DNA of 64,000 nucleotides from Anaerolineae bacterium (GCA_023384415.1 JAHDWJ010000001.1:144699-208698), one strand, 5' to 3'. Positions 8,610-17,686 are shown, counted from the first letter of the stretch. Notes: a model not told the origin generated them from the letters alone. Made by a program: numbers and translations.

Positions 8610-10112
8610 ATGCCAGAGCCGATAATGAAACGGATCATCTTAATTCTCTCTATCGCGGCGATACTCTTGTTGTGGGCTAGCCCTGTTGGTCAAGGGCAGC
8701 GCAATACCTGGTCGCGGCCGCTGCGCCTGGGGGATGGCTGGTTTCCTGATGTAGCTGCGGATGTCAGCGGCCGCGTCCATCTGGTCTATGCCAGCGCTAC
8801 AGGTGATAGTGAAAATTACCAGGGCTATGATATTGTTATGTATACCAGCAGCCCCGATGGAGTGAAATGGAGTACCCCCAATGATATAGGGGCGCGGCCG
8901 CAGGTGGGGGGTAGTGAAGCTACCCGCCCTTACCTCATTGCTGATAACAACCATACCTTGCACCTGACTTTCCGAGATACCACGGTCTTCTATGCCCAGG
9001 CCAATGCCCTTTTGGCCGCGCAATCTAACCATTGGTCTATTAAACCGATCAGCGAAGGATATTTTTCTGTTGTCGCCCTGGACAGCCAAAACCGAATTCA
9101 TCTGGTCTACACTGATAATGTTGTCACTGACCAATGCCCCATCTGTTACCATGTCTATCATACCTACTCGGATGATAACGGGGCGACCTGGTCTGCCCAT
9201 ACCGATGTCTCCACCTTGCCCACTGGCTCGGCGAAGCCCCGCCTGGTGATAGATGACCAGGACCAGCTATACCTGATATGGGAAGCAGGTATTGGCGGCT
9301 CGTATGGACAATTGATAGACCCAACCAGTGTGGTTTATACCTTCTCTACAGACCGCGGGGAAACGTGGGGTCTACCTATGCCTATGTCCCCAGTGAATGA
9401 GCGGGCACGTCATCCGGGCATTGGGTTGGATGGGGATGAAAAGGTGATAGCTGTCTGGCTGGCCCCACAAACCGACCTGGTTTATTATCGCCTATCTGAG
9501 GATCGCGGCCGCACCTTCACCCCCGCTGCCCCCATCCCCAATACCTTTGGTGGTTGGAATGTTCACCCTGGTCGCCTGGATCATTATGTTTTGGAAAGGG
9601 ATAGCCTGGGTCATCTCCATCTGGTGTTGGTTGGACGCATCCGTGCCCACCAACGCCATCTTGACCTGCTGCACCTGGTGTGGGACGGGCAAAACTGGTC
9701 AACCCCGGAGGTTATCGCCTCTTTCTATGGGGATGTGCCTGAATGGCCGGAAATGGCCATAGCTAACGGCAATCAGCTTCATGTCACCTGGTTCATCCGC
9801 CCGGAAGCGTATATCTGGTCAGGAGGATACGCTTCGCAAATATGGTATGCTCAGCGAACCCTGGATGCTCCCAGAATTGAACCTCACCCATTGCCCACCC
9901 TGACCCCCATACCATCCCCCACCCCTGAGCCGACTCGCCTTATCCCCACTGTAGACCCGTTATCAGATGATGTGGTTCTGACGGAGGCATTGGGATTTTA
10001 TGGGAACATTACCACTGAAAATGATGAAGTATTTTTAATTTTCCAAAGCCTCATCCCGTCCCTGCTGTTGATAGGTCTGGTGGTTGCTGTGACCCGCCGC
10101 CTGCGTCATTGA
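8610..10112 (+). CDS. Secreted BNR/sialidase-like beta-propeller protein with C-terminal membrane anchor
   Basis: About 500 residues. The N-terminus has a signal peptide (MKRIILILSIAAILLLWASP), and the body repeats the Asp-box theme of sialidase-like propellers: SPDGVKWS, SDDNGATWSA, STDRGETWG and SEDRGRTF. The tail is Pro/Thr-rich (LPTLTPIPSPTPEPTR) and ends in a hydrophobic anchor with RRLRH. This suggests an extracellular protein tethered to the membrane. Sialidase activity is not implied, because BNR repeats occur in many unrelated secreted proteins. Start candidates are ATG 8610 and ATG 8625; both precede the signal peptide. Confidence 0.7.
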   Translation: MPEPIMKRIILILSIAAILLLWASPVGQGQRNTWSRPLRLGDGWFPDVAADVSGRVHLVYASATGDSENYQGYDIVMYTSSPDGVKWSTPNDIGARPQVGGSEATRPYLIADNNHTLHLTFRDTTVFYAQANALLAAQSNHWSIKPISEGYFSVVALDSQNRIHLVYTDNVVTDQCPICYHVYHTYSDDNGATWSAHTDVSTLPTGSAKPRLVIDDQDQLYLIWEAGIGGSYGQLIDPTSVVYTFSTDRGETWGLPMPMSPVNERARHPGIGLDGDEKVIAVWLAPQTDLVYYRLSEDRGRTFTPAAPIPNTFGGWNVHPGRLDHYVLERDSLGHLHLVLVGRIRAHQRHLDLLHLVWDGQNWSTPEVIASFYGDVPEWPEMAIANGNQLHVTWFIRPEAYIWSGGYASQIWYAQRTLDAPRIEPHPLPTLTPIPSPTPEPTRLIPTVDPLSDDVVLTEALGFYGNITTENDEVFLIFQSLIPSLLLIGLVVAVTRRLRH

Positions 10113-10198
10113 TGGGTTTCAGGTTTCAAGTTAGGAGTTCTCAGAGTTACTAAATCGCCCACACCCCATAACAGTATGTTATCCCCCTGTTATTTCTT

Positions 10199-11404
10199 AT
10201 GAACATCCTGGCTCTCATTCCTTACGTTCCCAACTTGATTCGAGTCCGTCCGTATAATTTGCTGCGCTACCTGGCAGCTCGTGGGCATGACCTTACGTTG
10301 TTGACGCTATGGAGTGATGAGCAGGATTTGGCTCAGATAGAACACCTGAAAACGTTTTGCTACGCCGTCGAGGCGTTCCCGCTGCCCCGCTGGCGCTCTC
10401 TGGCGAATGCCGCGGCCGCTTTGCCCACCTATACCCCCCTACAAGCTGTTTATTGCTGGCAGCCGGCCCTGTACCAACGGTTGCTGGCTTTGCTTTCTGG
10501 CCCACATGATTTTAAGGCCGTGCATGTGGAGCATCTGCGGGGGGTCCGGTACGCGGCCGCACTCCAGCAAGCGCTCCCTCAAACTCCCATTGTTTGGGAC
10601 AGCGTAGATTGCATCAGCTACCTGTTCCGTCAGGCCAGCGAAGTTAGCGAAAGCATGATCCGCCGCTTCATTACCCGGTTGGAGTTAAACCGTACCGCCC
10701 GCTATGAGCGCAAAATGGTCGGTACCTTTTGCCACACCCTGGTCACTTCCGGCCATGATCGCCAGGCGTTTTTGGAATTAACCCTCCAGGCTGAACAGCG
10801 AGTGACGGTGCTGCCCAATGGGGTTGACCTCGACTATTTCTACCCCGACCCGACCATCAGCCGGGACCCGGCGACTCTGGTGGTCACGGGCAAGATGAGT
10901 TATGACGCCAACGCGGCGATGGTCTCCCACCTGGCCCACCACATCATGCCCCTGGTCTGGGCAGAGCGGCCGGAAACCCGTTTGCTTATCGTCGGCAAAG
11001 ACCCCACCCCAGAAATCCAAAAGCTGGCCCACCACCCCCAAATCCAGGTTACAGGCTTTGTCCCTGATCTACGCCCTTATCTCCGTCAAGCAACGGTGGC
11101 TGTCGCTCCCATCACCTATGGGGCGGGTATCCAAAACAAGGTGTTAGAAGCGATGGCTTGTGGGACAGCAGTGGTGGCCTCACCTAAAGCCGCTTCGGCT
11201 TTACAGATTACCCCTGGGCAGGAGTTACTGCTGGCCGAAGAGAGTGGGGAGTTCGCGGCCGCGATCCTCTCCCTTCTCAACCATCCCGAACGCCGCGCTG
11301 CCCTGGAGCAGGCTGGTTGTGACTATGTTCACCATTACCACAACTGGAACAATATCGCCGCCCAGCTTGAGCAAATTTACCTTTCGGTAAAAAATGAAGG
11401 ATAA
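10199..11404 (+). CDS. GT4-family glycosyltransferase
   Basis: 401 residues with two Rossmann-like halves. The N-terminal half starts MNILALIPYVPN and LRYLAARGHDLTLLTLW. The C-terminal half has the nucleotide-sugar binding region VAPITYGAGIQNKVLEAMACGTAVVASP, with the retaining GT4 Glu motif. The overall style resembles the sugar transferases associated with exopolysaccharide/exosortase loci, though no exosortase is in view. It precedes maf by 32 bases. The donor and acceptor are unknown. Confidence 0.88.
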   Translation: MNILALIPYVPNLIRVRPYNLLRYLAARGHDLTLLTLWSDEQDLAQIEHLKTFCYAVEAFPLPRWRSLANAAAALPTYTPLQAVYCWQPALYQRLLALLSGPHDFKAVHVEHLRGVRYAAALQQALPQTPIVWDSVDCISYLFRQASEVSESMIRRFITRLELNRTARYERKMVGTFCHTLVTSGHDRQAFLELTLQAEQRVTVLPNGVDLDYFYPDPTISRDPATLVVTGKMSYDANAAMVSHLAHHIMPLVWAERPETRLLIVGKDPTPEIQKLAHHPQIQVTGFVPDLRPYLRQATVAVAPITYGAGIQNKVLEAMACGTAVVASPKAASALQITPGQELLLAEESGEFAAAILSLLNHPERRAALEQAGCDYVHHYHNWNNIAAQLEQIYLSVKNEG

Positions 11405-11436
11405 GGTACGTCAATAGCCAACCGCCCATATCACCT

Positions 11437-12099
11437 ATGAACGTTCAACTCATTCTCGCCTCTGCCTCGCCCCGGAGACAGGCGTTATTGCAGTTATTGG
11501 GGCTACCTTTTCAGGTGATGGTGGCCGATGTGGACGAAGATTCCATCACCCACCCCGACCCGACCATTAACGTGGTAGAAACAGCCCGCTTAAAAGCAAT
11601 CACCATTGCCGCCCGCTGTGTTGAGCCGGTGCTGATCATCGCCTCGGATACAACGGTGGCCTTAGATGGGCAGATGTTGAACAAACCAGTAGATGAAGCT
11701 GAGGCGTGGCAGATGTTACAGGCATTACGCGGCCGCGTCCATTACGTTCATACCGGCCTGGTTTTGCTGAACACGGCCACCGGGCAAACAGTCACGGACG
11801 TTGCCACTACCCCCGTCCCCATGCGCTCTTACAGCGACAGTGAAATTGCCGCTTACATCGCCACTGGCGACCCGCTCGACAAAGCGGGGGGATACGCCAT
11901 CCAGCATCCCCAGTTCCAGCCGGCCCCCAACCTGTCTGGCTGTTATGCCTCGGTGATGGGGTTCCCCTTGTGCCACCTGACCCGTGCCCTGCGCCAGATG
12001 GGGGTGATAGTGACGATAGATGTCGCGGCCGCGTGCCAGCAAGCTATCCAATACGACTGCCCCGTCTATCCCCTCATATTGAGCCGCAGTAAGGAATGA
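11437..12099 (+). CDS. maf: Maf-family nucleoside triphosphate pyrophosphatase
   Basis: 220 residues, the usual Maf/YhdE length plus a short tail. The protein starts LILASASPRRQALLQLLG, the signature phosphate-binding loop, and carries the conserved IIASDTTVALDGQMLNKP and DKAGGYAIQ blocks. Maf proteins hydrolyse non-canonical or methylated NTPs to the monophosphate and have been linked to septum control. The last ~25 residues (AACQQAIQYDCPVYPLILSRSKE) extend past the usual end. The gene is followed by degenerate GTGAGC-type simple repeats and faces the site-2 protease gene tail to tail. Confidence 0.93.
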   Translation: MNVQLILASASPRRQALLQLLGLPFQVMVADVDEDSITHPDPTINVVETARLKAITIAARCVEPVLIIASDTTVALDGQMLNKPVDEAEAWQMLQALRGRVHYVHTGLVLLNTATGQTVTDVATTPVPMRSYSDSEIAAYIATGDPLDKAGGYAIQHPQFQPAPNLSGCYASVMGFPLCHLTRALRQMGVIVTIDVAAACQQAIQYDCPVYPLILSRSKE

Positions 12100-12143
12100 C
12101 CGTGAGCCGTGAGCGGTCAACAGTAAGCAGTCCTCACCCATCC

Positions 12144-13271
12144 CTACCCCAACGACAACCGGGGCACGAAAGTAATGAGAAACATGATAAAGGTGAACAG
12201 AGCAATCCGTTGACGAGGGGGATCCAGCGGGGTAATGTCATTAAGAGGGGGCTGATGATCCAATCCGCCTAAAAGGGCGAAGAAGGCCCAAAACAGCCAG
12301 GTGGGGGAGAACAAAAACCCGGCAAAGAGGAGCATCACAAAGGTAAATCGGGAAATAAGGTGGGCGGTGCGGCCGAAGATGGCGTAAATGGTATGTCCAC
12401 CATCTAACTGCCCCAGGGGCAGCAAATTGATGCTGGTGACAAACAGCCCCAACCAGGCGGCAAACAGGACTGGGTGAAAGGCTACAGTATGCCCGGCAGG
12501 AATATCCAACAGGAGCCTGGTAAGCAGGTAGGTCAGCAGAGATTGCCCAAACCCATGTAGGGTAGCCTGCTGCCCCATCACGGGCACGAGTGGGGAGAGC
12601 CATAACCCCAGCATGAATAGAGGCACGGCGACCAAAAACCCGGCAATGGGGCCGGCCACCCCCACATCAAATAACACCCGCCGGTCACGCATGGGGGCAC
12701 GTAAGGAGATGAACGCCCCCATGGTGCCAATGAAGCTGAAAGGCATGGGGATAAAGTAGGGCAGGCTGACGTTGATACGATGGTAACGTGCGGCCGCGTA
12801 ATGCCCCAGCTCGTGAATACCTAAAATGAGCAGCAAAGCCCCGGCAAAAGGAAGACCCGCCCACACCGCCTGCAAAATCGCCCCTATCTGATTAGAAGAA
12901 ATCGCCGCCAACAAACTCACTCCATTCAGATTGGCCCCGGCCCCGATGGTGGTAAACAGGGTCGCCAGAAAGAGAATTAGATTAACCAATGGGTTGCTGC
13001 TGGTTTTTTGCTGGGCTACCCCTTTTAGAGCCAGGAGAACTTCATGCTGCCCTTGTTTTTGTAAAACAGGTAGATAATCATGCCGTTCAAACCGGGATTG
13101 CAGCTCCTCAAAAATTGTTTCTGGGGGGTAAAGGATGCGGCCGCGAAAAGCGATGACCTGGCCGCGGCCGCGCACTTGCGTTTCATACACCTCAAACAGA
13201 TCTGCCACTTCCTGTTGCAGCAAACCGGCTTCTGGTGGGTAAGGGTCGAGAGGAAAAGGGAATAAGTTCAC
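12144..13271 (-). CDS. Site-2 protease family (M50) intramembrane metalloprotease
   Basis: 375 residues. The N-terminal ~120 residues are soluble, followed by a polytopic core. The zinc motif HELGH lies in ILGIHELGHYAAARYH, and the second motif is SINLLPLGQLDGGH, matching the NxxP...LDGG segment that supplies the third zinc ligand. Members cleave membrane-spanning substrates such as anti-sigma factors. No anti-sigma gene is adjacent. Its start is 27 bases past the stop of dcd, so dcd and this gene are probably one transcript. Confidence 0.9.
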   Translation of the reverse strand: MNLFPFPLDPYPPEAGLLQQEVADLFEVYETQVRGRGQVIAFRGRILYPPETIFEELQSRFERHDYLPVLQKQGQHEVLLALKGVAQQKTSSNPLVNLILFLATLFTTIGAGANLNGVSLLAAISSNQIGAILQAVWAGLPFAGALLLILGIHELGHYAAARYHRINVSLPYFIPMPFSFIGTMGAFISLRAPMRDRRVLFDVGVAGPIAGFLVAVPLFMLGLWLSPLVPVMGQQATLHGFGQSLLTYLLTRLLLDIPAGHTVAFHPVLFAAWLGLFVTSINLLPLGQLDGGHTIYAIFGRTAHLISRFTFVMLLFAGFLFSPTWLFWAFFALLGGLDHQPPLNDITPLDPPRQRIALFTFIMFLITFVPRLSLG

Positions 13272-13298
13272 GAATGAGTTGGTGGCCGTTGTTCAGGC

Positions 13299-13853
13299 TT
13301 AGATTTTGGGCAGGACAATCCCTTGTTGGCTCTGGTATTTGCCTTTGCGGTCAGCATAAGAAGTTTCACATTCCTCATCCGACTCAAAAAATAATACCTG
13401 GGCAATACCTTCGTGAGCATACACTTTGGCCGGTAACGGGGTCGTATTGGAAATTTCCAGAGTAACATACCCTTCCCACTCTGGCTCAAAAGGGGTCACG
13501 TTGACAATGAGGCCACAGCGGGCCATCGTAGATTTGCCCAGACAAATAGTCAGCACCTTACGGGGAATGCGGAAATACTCCACCGTTTTAGCCAATACAA
13601 AAGAGTTTGGCGGGATGACACACACATCACCAACAAAATCCACAAAACAGTTGGGATCAAAATGTTTGGGGTCTACCACCCCTGTCCAGATATTGGTAAA
13701 AATCTTAAACTCATTGCTGATCCGAATATCATACCCATAGGAAGAAAGCCCATAAGAAATGACCCCCTCCCGCACCTGCTTTTCGACAAATGGCTCAATC
13801 ATGCCATGTTCCAGAGCCATCTGGCGTATCCATCTATCACTTTTAATTGCCAT
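13299..13853 (-). CDS. dcd: dCTP deaminase
   Basis: 184 residues, within the family range. It contains the trimeric dUTPase/DCD core: [17 protein letters not shown] near the N-terminus, [33 protein letters not shown] with the catalytic Glu, and [11 protein letters not shown]. It converts dCTP to dUTP in thymidylate supply. AAGAGGAAACT just before the ATG is a good ribosome binding site. It is upstream of the site-2 protease gene and lacks the GCGGCCGC octamer, as do several other conserved housekeeping genes here. Confidence 0.95.
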   Translation of the reverse strand: MAIKSDRWIRQMALEHGMIEPFVEKQVREGVISYGLSSYGYDIRISNEFKIFTNIWTGVVDPKHFDPNCFVDFVGDVCVIPPNSFVLAKTVEYFRIPRKVLTICLGKSTMARCGLIVNVTPFEPEWEGYVTLEISNTTPLPAKVYAHEGIAQVLFFESDEECETSYADRKGKYQSQQGIVLPKI

Positions 13854-13973
13854 AGTTTCCTCTTATTGCCGCATCGTTTAGATTTAAAGACGGAAGACGA
13901 AGAACGGATAGTTCCCTCAGTCCTCACTCCTACATTCGCATTGTAACAATCTCAGGCCAGCAGGCAAGAAAGT

Positions 13974-15122
13974 TCACGAGCTGTTCGCGGCCGCGTCATA
14001 CACCAGCAGCGTCTCCGTAGCCGCCTTTTCCCAGGAAAATTGTCGCGCCTGAACTGGGCCGCGCTTCCGTAAATCAGCCGCCAGGTTATCCTCAATCAAC
14101 ACCGCGATAATCGCCCCAGCCATTCCCCGCGCATCATCCGGGTCTACGGCAAAAGCGGCATCCCCCACAATTTCCGGTAAAGAGCTGGCATTTGTCGCCA
14201 CCACCGGTGTGCCACAAGCCAACGCTTCCAGCGGCGGCAGGCCAAACCCCTCCTGCCGGCTGGGAAAAGCAAAACACATTGCTTCCCGATAAAGAGATGG
14301 CTTATCTTCTTCATCAACATAGCCAAGCCAGCGTACATAGGGTTCGATTTGGCTGCGCTGAATGTAATCATCATAATCCGGGTAATTGGCCCCAGAGATT
14401 TCCGGCTTATGCCCGGCCAGAAGTAAAGGATAATCTGTGCCTAATGCCTGCCCCACGTAGGTATAGGCATGGAGTAAGGTCAGCACATTTTTATGCAGTT
14501 CATACCCCCCCAGGTAAAGGGTGAAGAAGTCAGGCAGATCATATTTCTGGCGAATGGCCCGATCTAAAAGGAGATTGGCCTGAGTGGTGAACTGGGGTGC
14601 GGCCGCCAGATATACTACCGTCACCTTTTCCGCGGGCAGAGCCAGGTGGGTCAGAATGTCTCGTTTGCTGGCCTGGGAATCCGTGAGAATATGGGCCGCC
14701 CCGCGTGCGGCCGCGCTTACCAACGCCGTATACAGCCTTGCCCTGGCTCCCCGACGATACTCTCGTACCAGCAGCGTTGTCAAATCATGCACTGTCACCA
14801 CCACCGGCAGCGGCGAACGCAATGGCGAACCCCAATAAGGCACGTGGGCTACCGCAGCACCTATCTCCTGGCTGGCGCGAGGAAACCCGACTTGCTCAAA
14901 CCATACCTTGCCCAAATGGCCGGGACGGGTAGGCACAGCTTTAACCTTCACACTAGGGGGAACCTGCTCTGGGATGGCTGGCTGATCAGGAATTTGCGGA
15001 TAAACCAGGGTAATATCCAGATCAGACACCAACCGGTTCAGATGATAAACTAGTTGGCGAGTATATTGACCTGTGCCACTATTGGGGCGATTCCAGAAAT
15101 ACGCATTAACGGCGATGTGCAT
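13974..15122 (-). CDS. GT4-family glycosyltransferase
   Basis: 382 residues typical of mannosyltransferase-like GT4 enzymes. It starts MHIAVNAYFWNRPNSGTGQYTRQL, has the donor-site signature FAFPSRQEGFGLPPLEALACGTPVVATNASSLPEIVGDAA (EX7E type), and contains LYLGGYELHKNVLTLLHAY in the linker. The role is presumably in cell-surface glycan assembly with the other transferases in this window; the sugar is not determinable. It is divergent from rpmB, separated by a family B repeat. Confidence 0.93.
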   Translation of the reverse strand: MHIAVNAYFWNRPNSGTGQYTRQLVYHLNRLVSDLDITLVYPQIPDQPAIPEQVPPSVKVKAVPTRPGHLGKVWFEQVGFPRASQEIGAAVAHVPYWGSPLRSPLPVVVTVHDLTTLLVREYRRGARARLYTALVSAAARGAAHILTDSQASKRDILTHLALPAEKVTVVYLAAAPQFTTQANLLLDRAIRQKYDLPDFFTLYLGGYELHKNVLTLLHAYTYVGQALGTDYPLLLAGHKPEISGANYPDYDDYIQRSQIEPYVRWLGYVDEEDKPSLYREAMCFAFPSRQEGFGLPPLEALACGTPVVATNASSLPEIVGDAAFAVDPDDARGMAGAIIAVLIEDNLAADLRKRGPVQARQFSWEKAATETLLVYDAAANSS

Positions 15123-15180
15123 AACGATAAATGCTACTTCCCTTTAACAAAATAGGCTACCTGAGTTAGAGATAGACCAG

Positions 15181-15390
15181 CAGTTCTCAATTTGAACCTT
15201 GTGGTAGGGGTGGGACAGGCGGGCAACTATCTGGGTCAAGCGGTTTAACGTCATTCTTGCCTGTCTCACCCCCTTTTGCGCCCCCATTGCCGCCAAATCA
15301 GAGCGAGGCAGGTGAGAACTGAATGCTCCCGTTTGACCAAAACTCTGGCCCACCTGCCCCGTCCCTACATCTACTTCAAGGTAAATTTTG
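15181..15390 (-). repeat. Family B MITE-like element, diverged copy
   Basis: About 210 bp that align along their whole length, in inverse orientation, with 54844-55068. Shared blocks include TTCTCAATTTGAA, GTAGGGGTGGGACAGGCGGG, GGTCAAGCGGTT, CCTGTCTCACCCC and TGAGAACTGAA. The left terminus (CAGTTCTCAATTTG) is preserved; the right terminus has decayed to AAATTTTG and runs directly into the -35 box of the rpmB promoter. No transposase or long reading frame is inside. Confidence 0.75.
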
Positions 15391-15415
15391 CACATCCAGA
15401 CCGATTTGTTATAAT
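15388..15415 (+). promoter_or_regulatory. Sigma-70-type promoter of rpmB
   Basis: TTGCAC (15388-15393), a 16-base spacer and TATAAT (15410-15415), followed by TCCCTCTCC. The tRNA-Met promoter has the same TATAAT-CCCTCTC context. The -35 hexamer coincides with the decayed end of the family B repeat. Confidence 0.65.
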
Positions 15416-15424
15416 CCCTCTCCT

Positions 15425-15444
15425 GGCGACCAAAAAGGGTCGCC
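15425..15444 (+). promoter_or_regulatory. Hairpin at the start of the rpmB leader
   Basis: GGCGACC / GGTCGCC with an AAAAAG loop, about ten bases after the predicted transcription start and followed by TTTACT. The T-run is too short for a strong terminator. It could be a transcript-stabilising 5' hairpin or an attenuator. The leader to the ATG is about 90 bases. Confidence 0.4.
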
Positions 15445-15514
15445 TTTACTATGTATAAATCATTCGGTGCCGGGTAGAACGATGATAACGGTACTATACA
15501 GATGAGGTGGAATC

Positions 15515-15691
15515 ATGGCCAAATGTGAACTTTGTGGCAAACAACCTATGCACGGCAACAACGTCAGCTTTTCGCAGAAGAAAACTCGGCGGCAATTTCG
15601 CCCTAACATTCAACGGGCAACGATGATGGAAGGCGGCCGCCTGGTACGTCGCCATGTTTGTGCCCGCTGTCTGAAAACAACATCTAAATAG
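15515..15691 (+). CDS. rpmB: 50S ribosomal protein bL28
   Basis: 58 residues beginning MAKCELCGKQPMHGNNVSFS, the classic L28 start, with the two zinc-type pairs C4xxC7 and C49xxC52 and the basic centre KKTRRQFRPNIQRA. It is a component of the large ribosomal subunit. GAGGTGG sits 4 bases before the ATG. The gene is monocistronic: its own promoter lies upstream and a strong terminator follows 25 bases after the stop. One GCGGCCGC octamer is present (EGGRLV). Confidence 0.95.
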   Translation: MAKCELCGKQPMHGNNVSFSQKKTRRQFRPNIQRATMMEGGRLVRRHVCARCLKTTSK

Positions 15692-15716
15692 ATCGTACTC
15701 CTGTTCCTGTTGTCAT

Positions 15717-15751
15717 AAAAAAGCGTGATCTAAAAAGGTCACGCTTTTTTG
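15717..15751 (+). terminator. Rho-independent terminator after rpmB
   Basis: AAGCGTGATC, a TAAAAA loop, GGTCACGCTT, then TTTT; one G-T wobble in the stem. The A-run before the stem makes it potentially bidirectional, also closing the convergent J-domain gene. Confidence 0.88.
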
Positions 15752-15817
15752 TTGCCTGGAAACGACTTTAGAGTAAGATGTCGTAACCGATGTACCGCTT
15801 GTAAAAAAGGGGCAATC

Positions 15818-16633
15818 TCATTTACGCTTAATAATTGGCCCACCCCAACCCAGCTGATCAAATTGTGATTTGAGGAAATCCCGTTCTACTTCTTTTCGGG
15901 CTACCTTCTTTTCCAGGTCGGCCGCCATTTCAGCCAGCAAATCACGCCCTTGCCGCTGTGCCAGCTTCACTTCCAGGCTCAAACGTATACTTGGCCGATT
16001 GGGAATGGCCCGTTTTTCTTGCTCAATTTCACGTAAGCGGCGATGAATACGGCGCTGCTCTTCTTGTAAAACCTGAATAAGCTGGGCATCAGTTTGGGAG
16101 GTGGGTTTGCGGCCGCGAATCGGCATATCCCCTGTTTGTTTTTCCATAGCCAACAGTTCCACCAGGCTGCGTGCTGCATACGCATTGTTGATAGCCGCCA
16201 TCATCTCTGTGCGGTATAGACGATCAGCCTCATCTGCAGCTAAATCAGGGTGAAAACGGCGGGCCAACTGGCGATACAGCTTCTTCACCTGAGCTTCCGT
16301 CGCCGGGCTGGGGGGTTCAGGGGGTGGTTTGGGGGCGCGAGGTGGAGGGACATCCCATACGCGCTTATATTGTCGCTCTACGCCCGGCAAACTCGATCCC
16401 AATCGCTGTTCATTCCGCAGCCTTTCCATCTGCTCTTGATAATATTCCAGGCTTTTTTCTATCTCAACCAACTTATCCAACCAGGGGCCAAGCTGCTCCT
16501 CGACAACAGTTTCAAAAGCGTAAACCTCTGCCAGATGATCGGCTAAGTCAGCCTCAGCCTCAAACAGGCTAGTTTGTGCCTGCTCTAATTCCACCCGCAG
16601 ACGAGTTAGCTGCTCTTGTACCGTTTCAAACAT
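15818..16633 (-). CDS. J-domain (DnaJ-like) protein with flanking coiled coils
   Basis: 271 residues. Residues about 1-95 form a heptad-rich coiled coil (QEQLTRLRVELEQAQTSLFEAEADLADH). A Pro-rich linker follows (PPPRAPKPPPEPPSP), then a J domain around 125-170 with KKLYRQLARRFHPDLA, including the HPD tripeptide needed to stimulate Hsp70 ATPase. A second basic coiled coil occupies 180-271. There is no Gly/Phe or zinc-finger region, so this is a class C J-protein, probably a specialised Hsp70 recruiter. Its start codon lies 12 bases from the end of a family A repeat copy. Confidence 0.85.
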   Translation of the reverse strand: MFETVQEQLTRLRVELEQAQTSLFEAEADLADHLAEVYAFETVVEEQLGPWLDKLVEIEKSLEYYQEQMERLRNEQRLGSSLPGVERQYKRVWDVPPPRAPKPPPEPPSPATEAQVKKLYRQLARRFHPDLAADEADRLYRTEMMAAINNAYAARSLVELLAMEKQTGDMPIRGRKPTSQTDAQLIQVLQEEQRRIHRRLREIEQEKRAIPNRPSIRLSLEVKLAQRQGRDLLAEMAADLEKKVARKEVERDFLKSQFDQLGWGGPIIKRK

Positions 16634-16645
16634 AATGGTTCATTT

Positions 16646-16741
16646 GTATCTTTTCAATAAGTTGGGGTGAACCTTCGGAAGGTTTCTGTACTGGACAAGC
16701 TCTCAGGTCAAACCTTCCGAAGGTTGCACGTTTTACTGAGA
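16646..16741 (-). repeat. Family A 96-bp inverted-repeat element, copy A1
   Basis: On the + strand the element runs from GTATCT, TTTCAATAAGTTGGGG, AACCTTCGGAAGGTTT, a spacer, AAACCTTCCGAAGGTT, to TTTTACTGAGA. The two 16-base inner arms are perfect reverse complements. Read on the minus strand, its right end supplies Ser-Gln-stop (TCTCAGTAA) to the membrane protein gene, and its left end points at the ATG of the J-domain gene 12 bases away. Confidence 0.85.
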
Positions 16742-17410
16742 GGTTACTGCGGCCGCTTCTAACTTTTTCCTGGCCCCATAAGCCAGAAAAAAAATAGTGA
16801 CAATAGCACTGTAGGCAACAATCTTTTGCCCGGTTACTTGCAAGATCAGATCACGCGGCCCATAAAAGAGCAGCCACACGTACCAACCCAAGACCAGAGC
16901 AAATCCCACCAGCAAAGCCCGATACACTGGGGCAAACGCAGGAACCCTGATCATAGAGCCAAGATAAAACAAAACAGCCACAAAATAGCTGCCAAACGCC
17001 CCAAAAACGAAATTAGTGTGGGTTTCCAGGTATTGATCCGCTGGCGTGAAGGCGACACCAATAAAACATAAGCCAGCAATCAGACCGGCGATGGAGCCAA
17101 CACGCGCCAACTGCCAACCAATATAGTCACTCTGGAAAAAAGCGGGCAGCAGACCAAAAAAGAGGATAAGGGAGAAGCCTGCTCCACTTAAGGCAGTAGT
17201 AAACATGAGGAAAGAAACGGTATTCGCCTGTCCATTATGGGCTACAGTCAAGCCTAGATCGCTGAAGAAATTACGGAAGAAATGATACCCGGTATCGGCA
17301 GGGTTTGCTGCATTGCCCCCCGCATAAAACAGCATAGCCAACAGGGTTAAGAGAACAAATTGACCACAGCCAATCATGATAAAGGTGAAAAGACGTGGAT
17401 GGAGTGACAT
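16733..17410 (-). CDS. Six-helix membrane protein of unknown function
   Basis: 225 residues from the ATG at 17410, with about six hydrophobic helices. Loop motifs are GYHFFRNFFSDLGLTVAHNGQ and FTPADQYLETHTNFVFGAFG. The arrangement is reminiscent of DUF998-like proteins, but I do not recognise it securely. The reading frame stays open up to 17488 through repeat copy A2, but that extension would be repeat-encoded and is rejected. The last two residues and the stop lie within repeat copy A1. The gene is therefore neatly bracketed by two full copies of family A. Confidence 0.75.
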   Translation of the reverse strand: MSLHPRLFTFIMIGCGQFVLLTLLAMLFYAGGNAANPADTGYHFFRNFFSDLGLTVAHNGQANTVSFLMFTTALSGAGFSLILFFGLLPAFFQSDYIGWQLARVGSIAGLIAGLCFIGVAFTPADQYLETHTNFVFGAFGSYFVAVLFYLGSMIRVPAFAPVYRALLVGFALVLGWYVWLLFYGPRDLILQVTGQKIVAYSAIVTIFFLAYGARKKLEAAAVTSQ

Positions 17411-17422
17411 AATGGGTGAAAG

Positions 17423-17518
17423 GTATCTTCTCAATAAGTTGGGGTGAACCTTCGGAAGGTTTCTGTACGGGACAAGCTCTTGGGTCAAACCTTCCGAAGG
17501 TTATACGTTTTACTGAGA
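17423..17518 (-). repeat. Family A 96-bp inverted-repeat element, copy A2
   Basis: Nearly identical to A1, with the same length and orientation. Inner arms AACCTTCGGAAGGTTT and AAACCTTCCGAAGGTT are perfect complements; ends TCTCAATAAG and TTTACTGAGA are imperfect inverted repeats. On the minus strand its left end lies 12 bases before the ATG of the six-helix membrane protein. Confidence 0.88.
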
Positions 17519-17537
17519 TGTCAGGTGGAAGCTACAA

Positions 17538-17578
17538 AAAATGCGCTGAGTAATCTCAACTCAGCGCATTTCTATTTT
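17538..17578 (-). terminator. Strong hairpin terminator after the BMP-family gene
   Basis: AAATGCGCTGAGT and ACTCAGCGCATTT are perfect 13-base arms around a 7-base loop. Read on the minus strand the stem is followed by TTTTTTG. It ends transcription of the upstream lipoprotein gene before the family A repeat. Confidence 0.88.
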
Positions 17579-17627
17579 AGCATTTGCTCGACCAGTTGTT
17601 TACATCTGGTCCTCTCTGGGGTGACAC

Positions 17628-17661
17628 AGATTGGTTCAATCTCCGAAGCCTGAACCAATCT
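17628..17661. repeat. Family C 34-bp palindrome, copy C1
   Basis: AGATTGGTTCA and TGAACCAATCT are perfect arms around ATCTCCGAAGCC. A closely related copy is at 58304-58336. It lies 25 bases after the BMP-family gene on the minus strand and has no T-tract. Confidence 0.75.
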
Positions 17662-17686
17662 CCATCAACTTAATTCCCAACGACTA

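Noticed and set aside
17411-17488. Longer N-terminus for the six-helix membrane protein
   Set aside because: It would be encoded by family A copy A2 and lacks a ribosome site; ATG 17410 directly precedes the first helix region.
16646-17518. Composite transposon formed by repeats A1 and A2 around a gene
   Set aside because: Both copies are in direct orientation, no transposase is present, and a similar relation to start codons is seen for single copies elsewhere.
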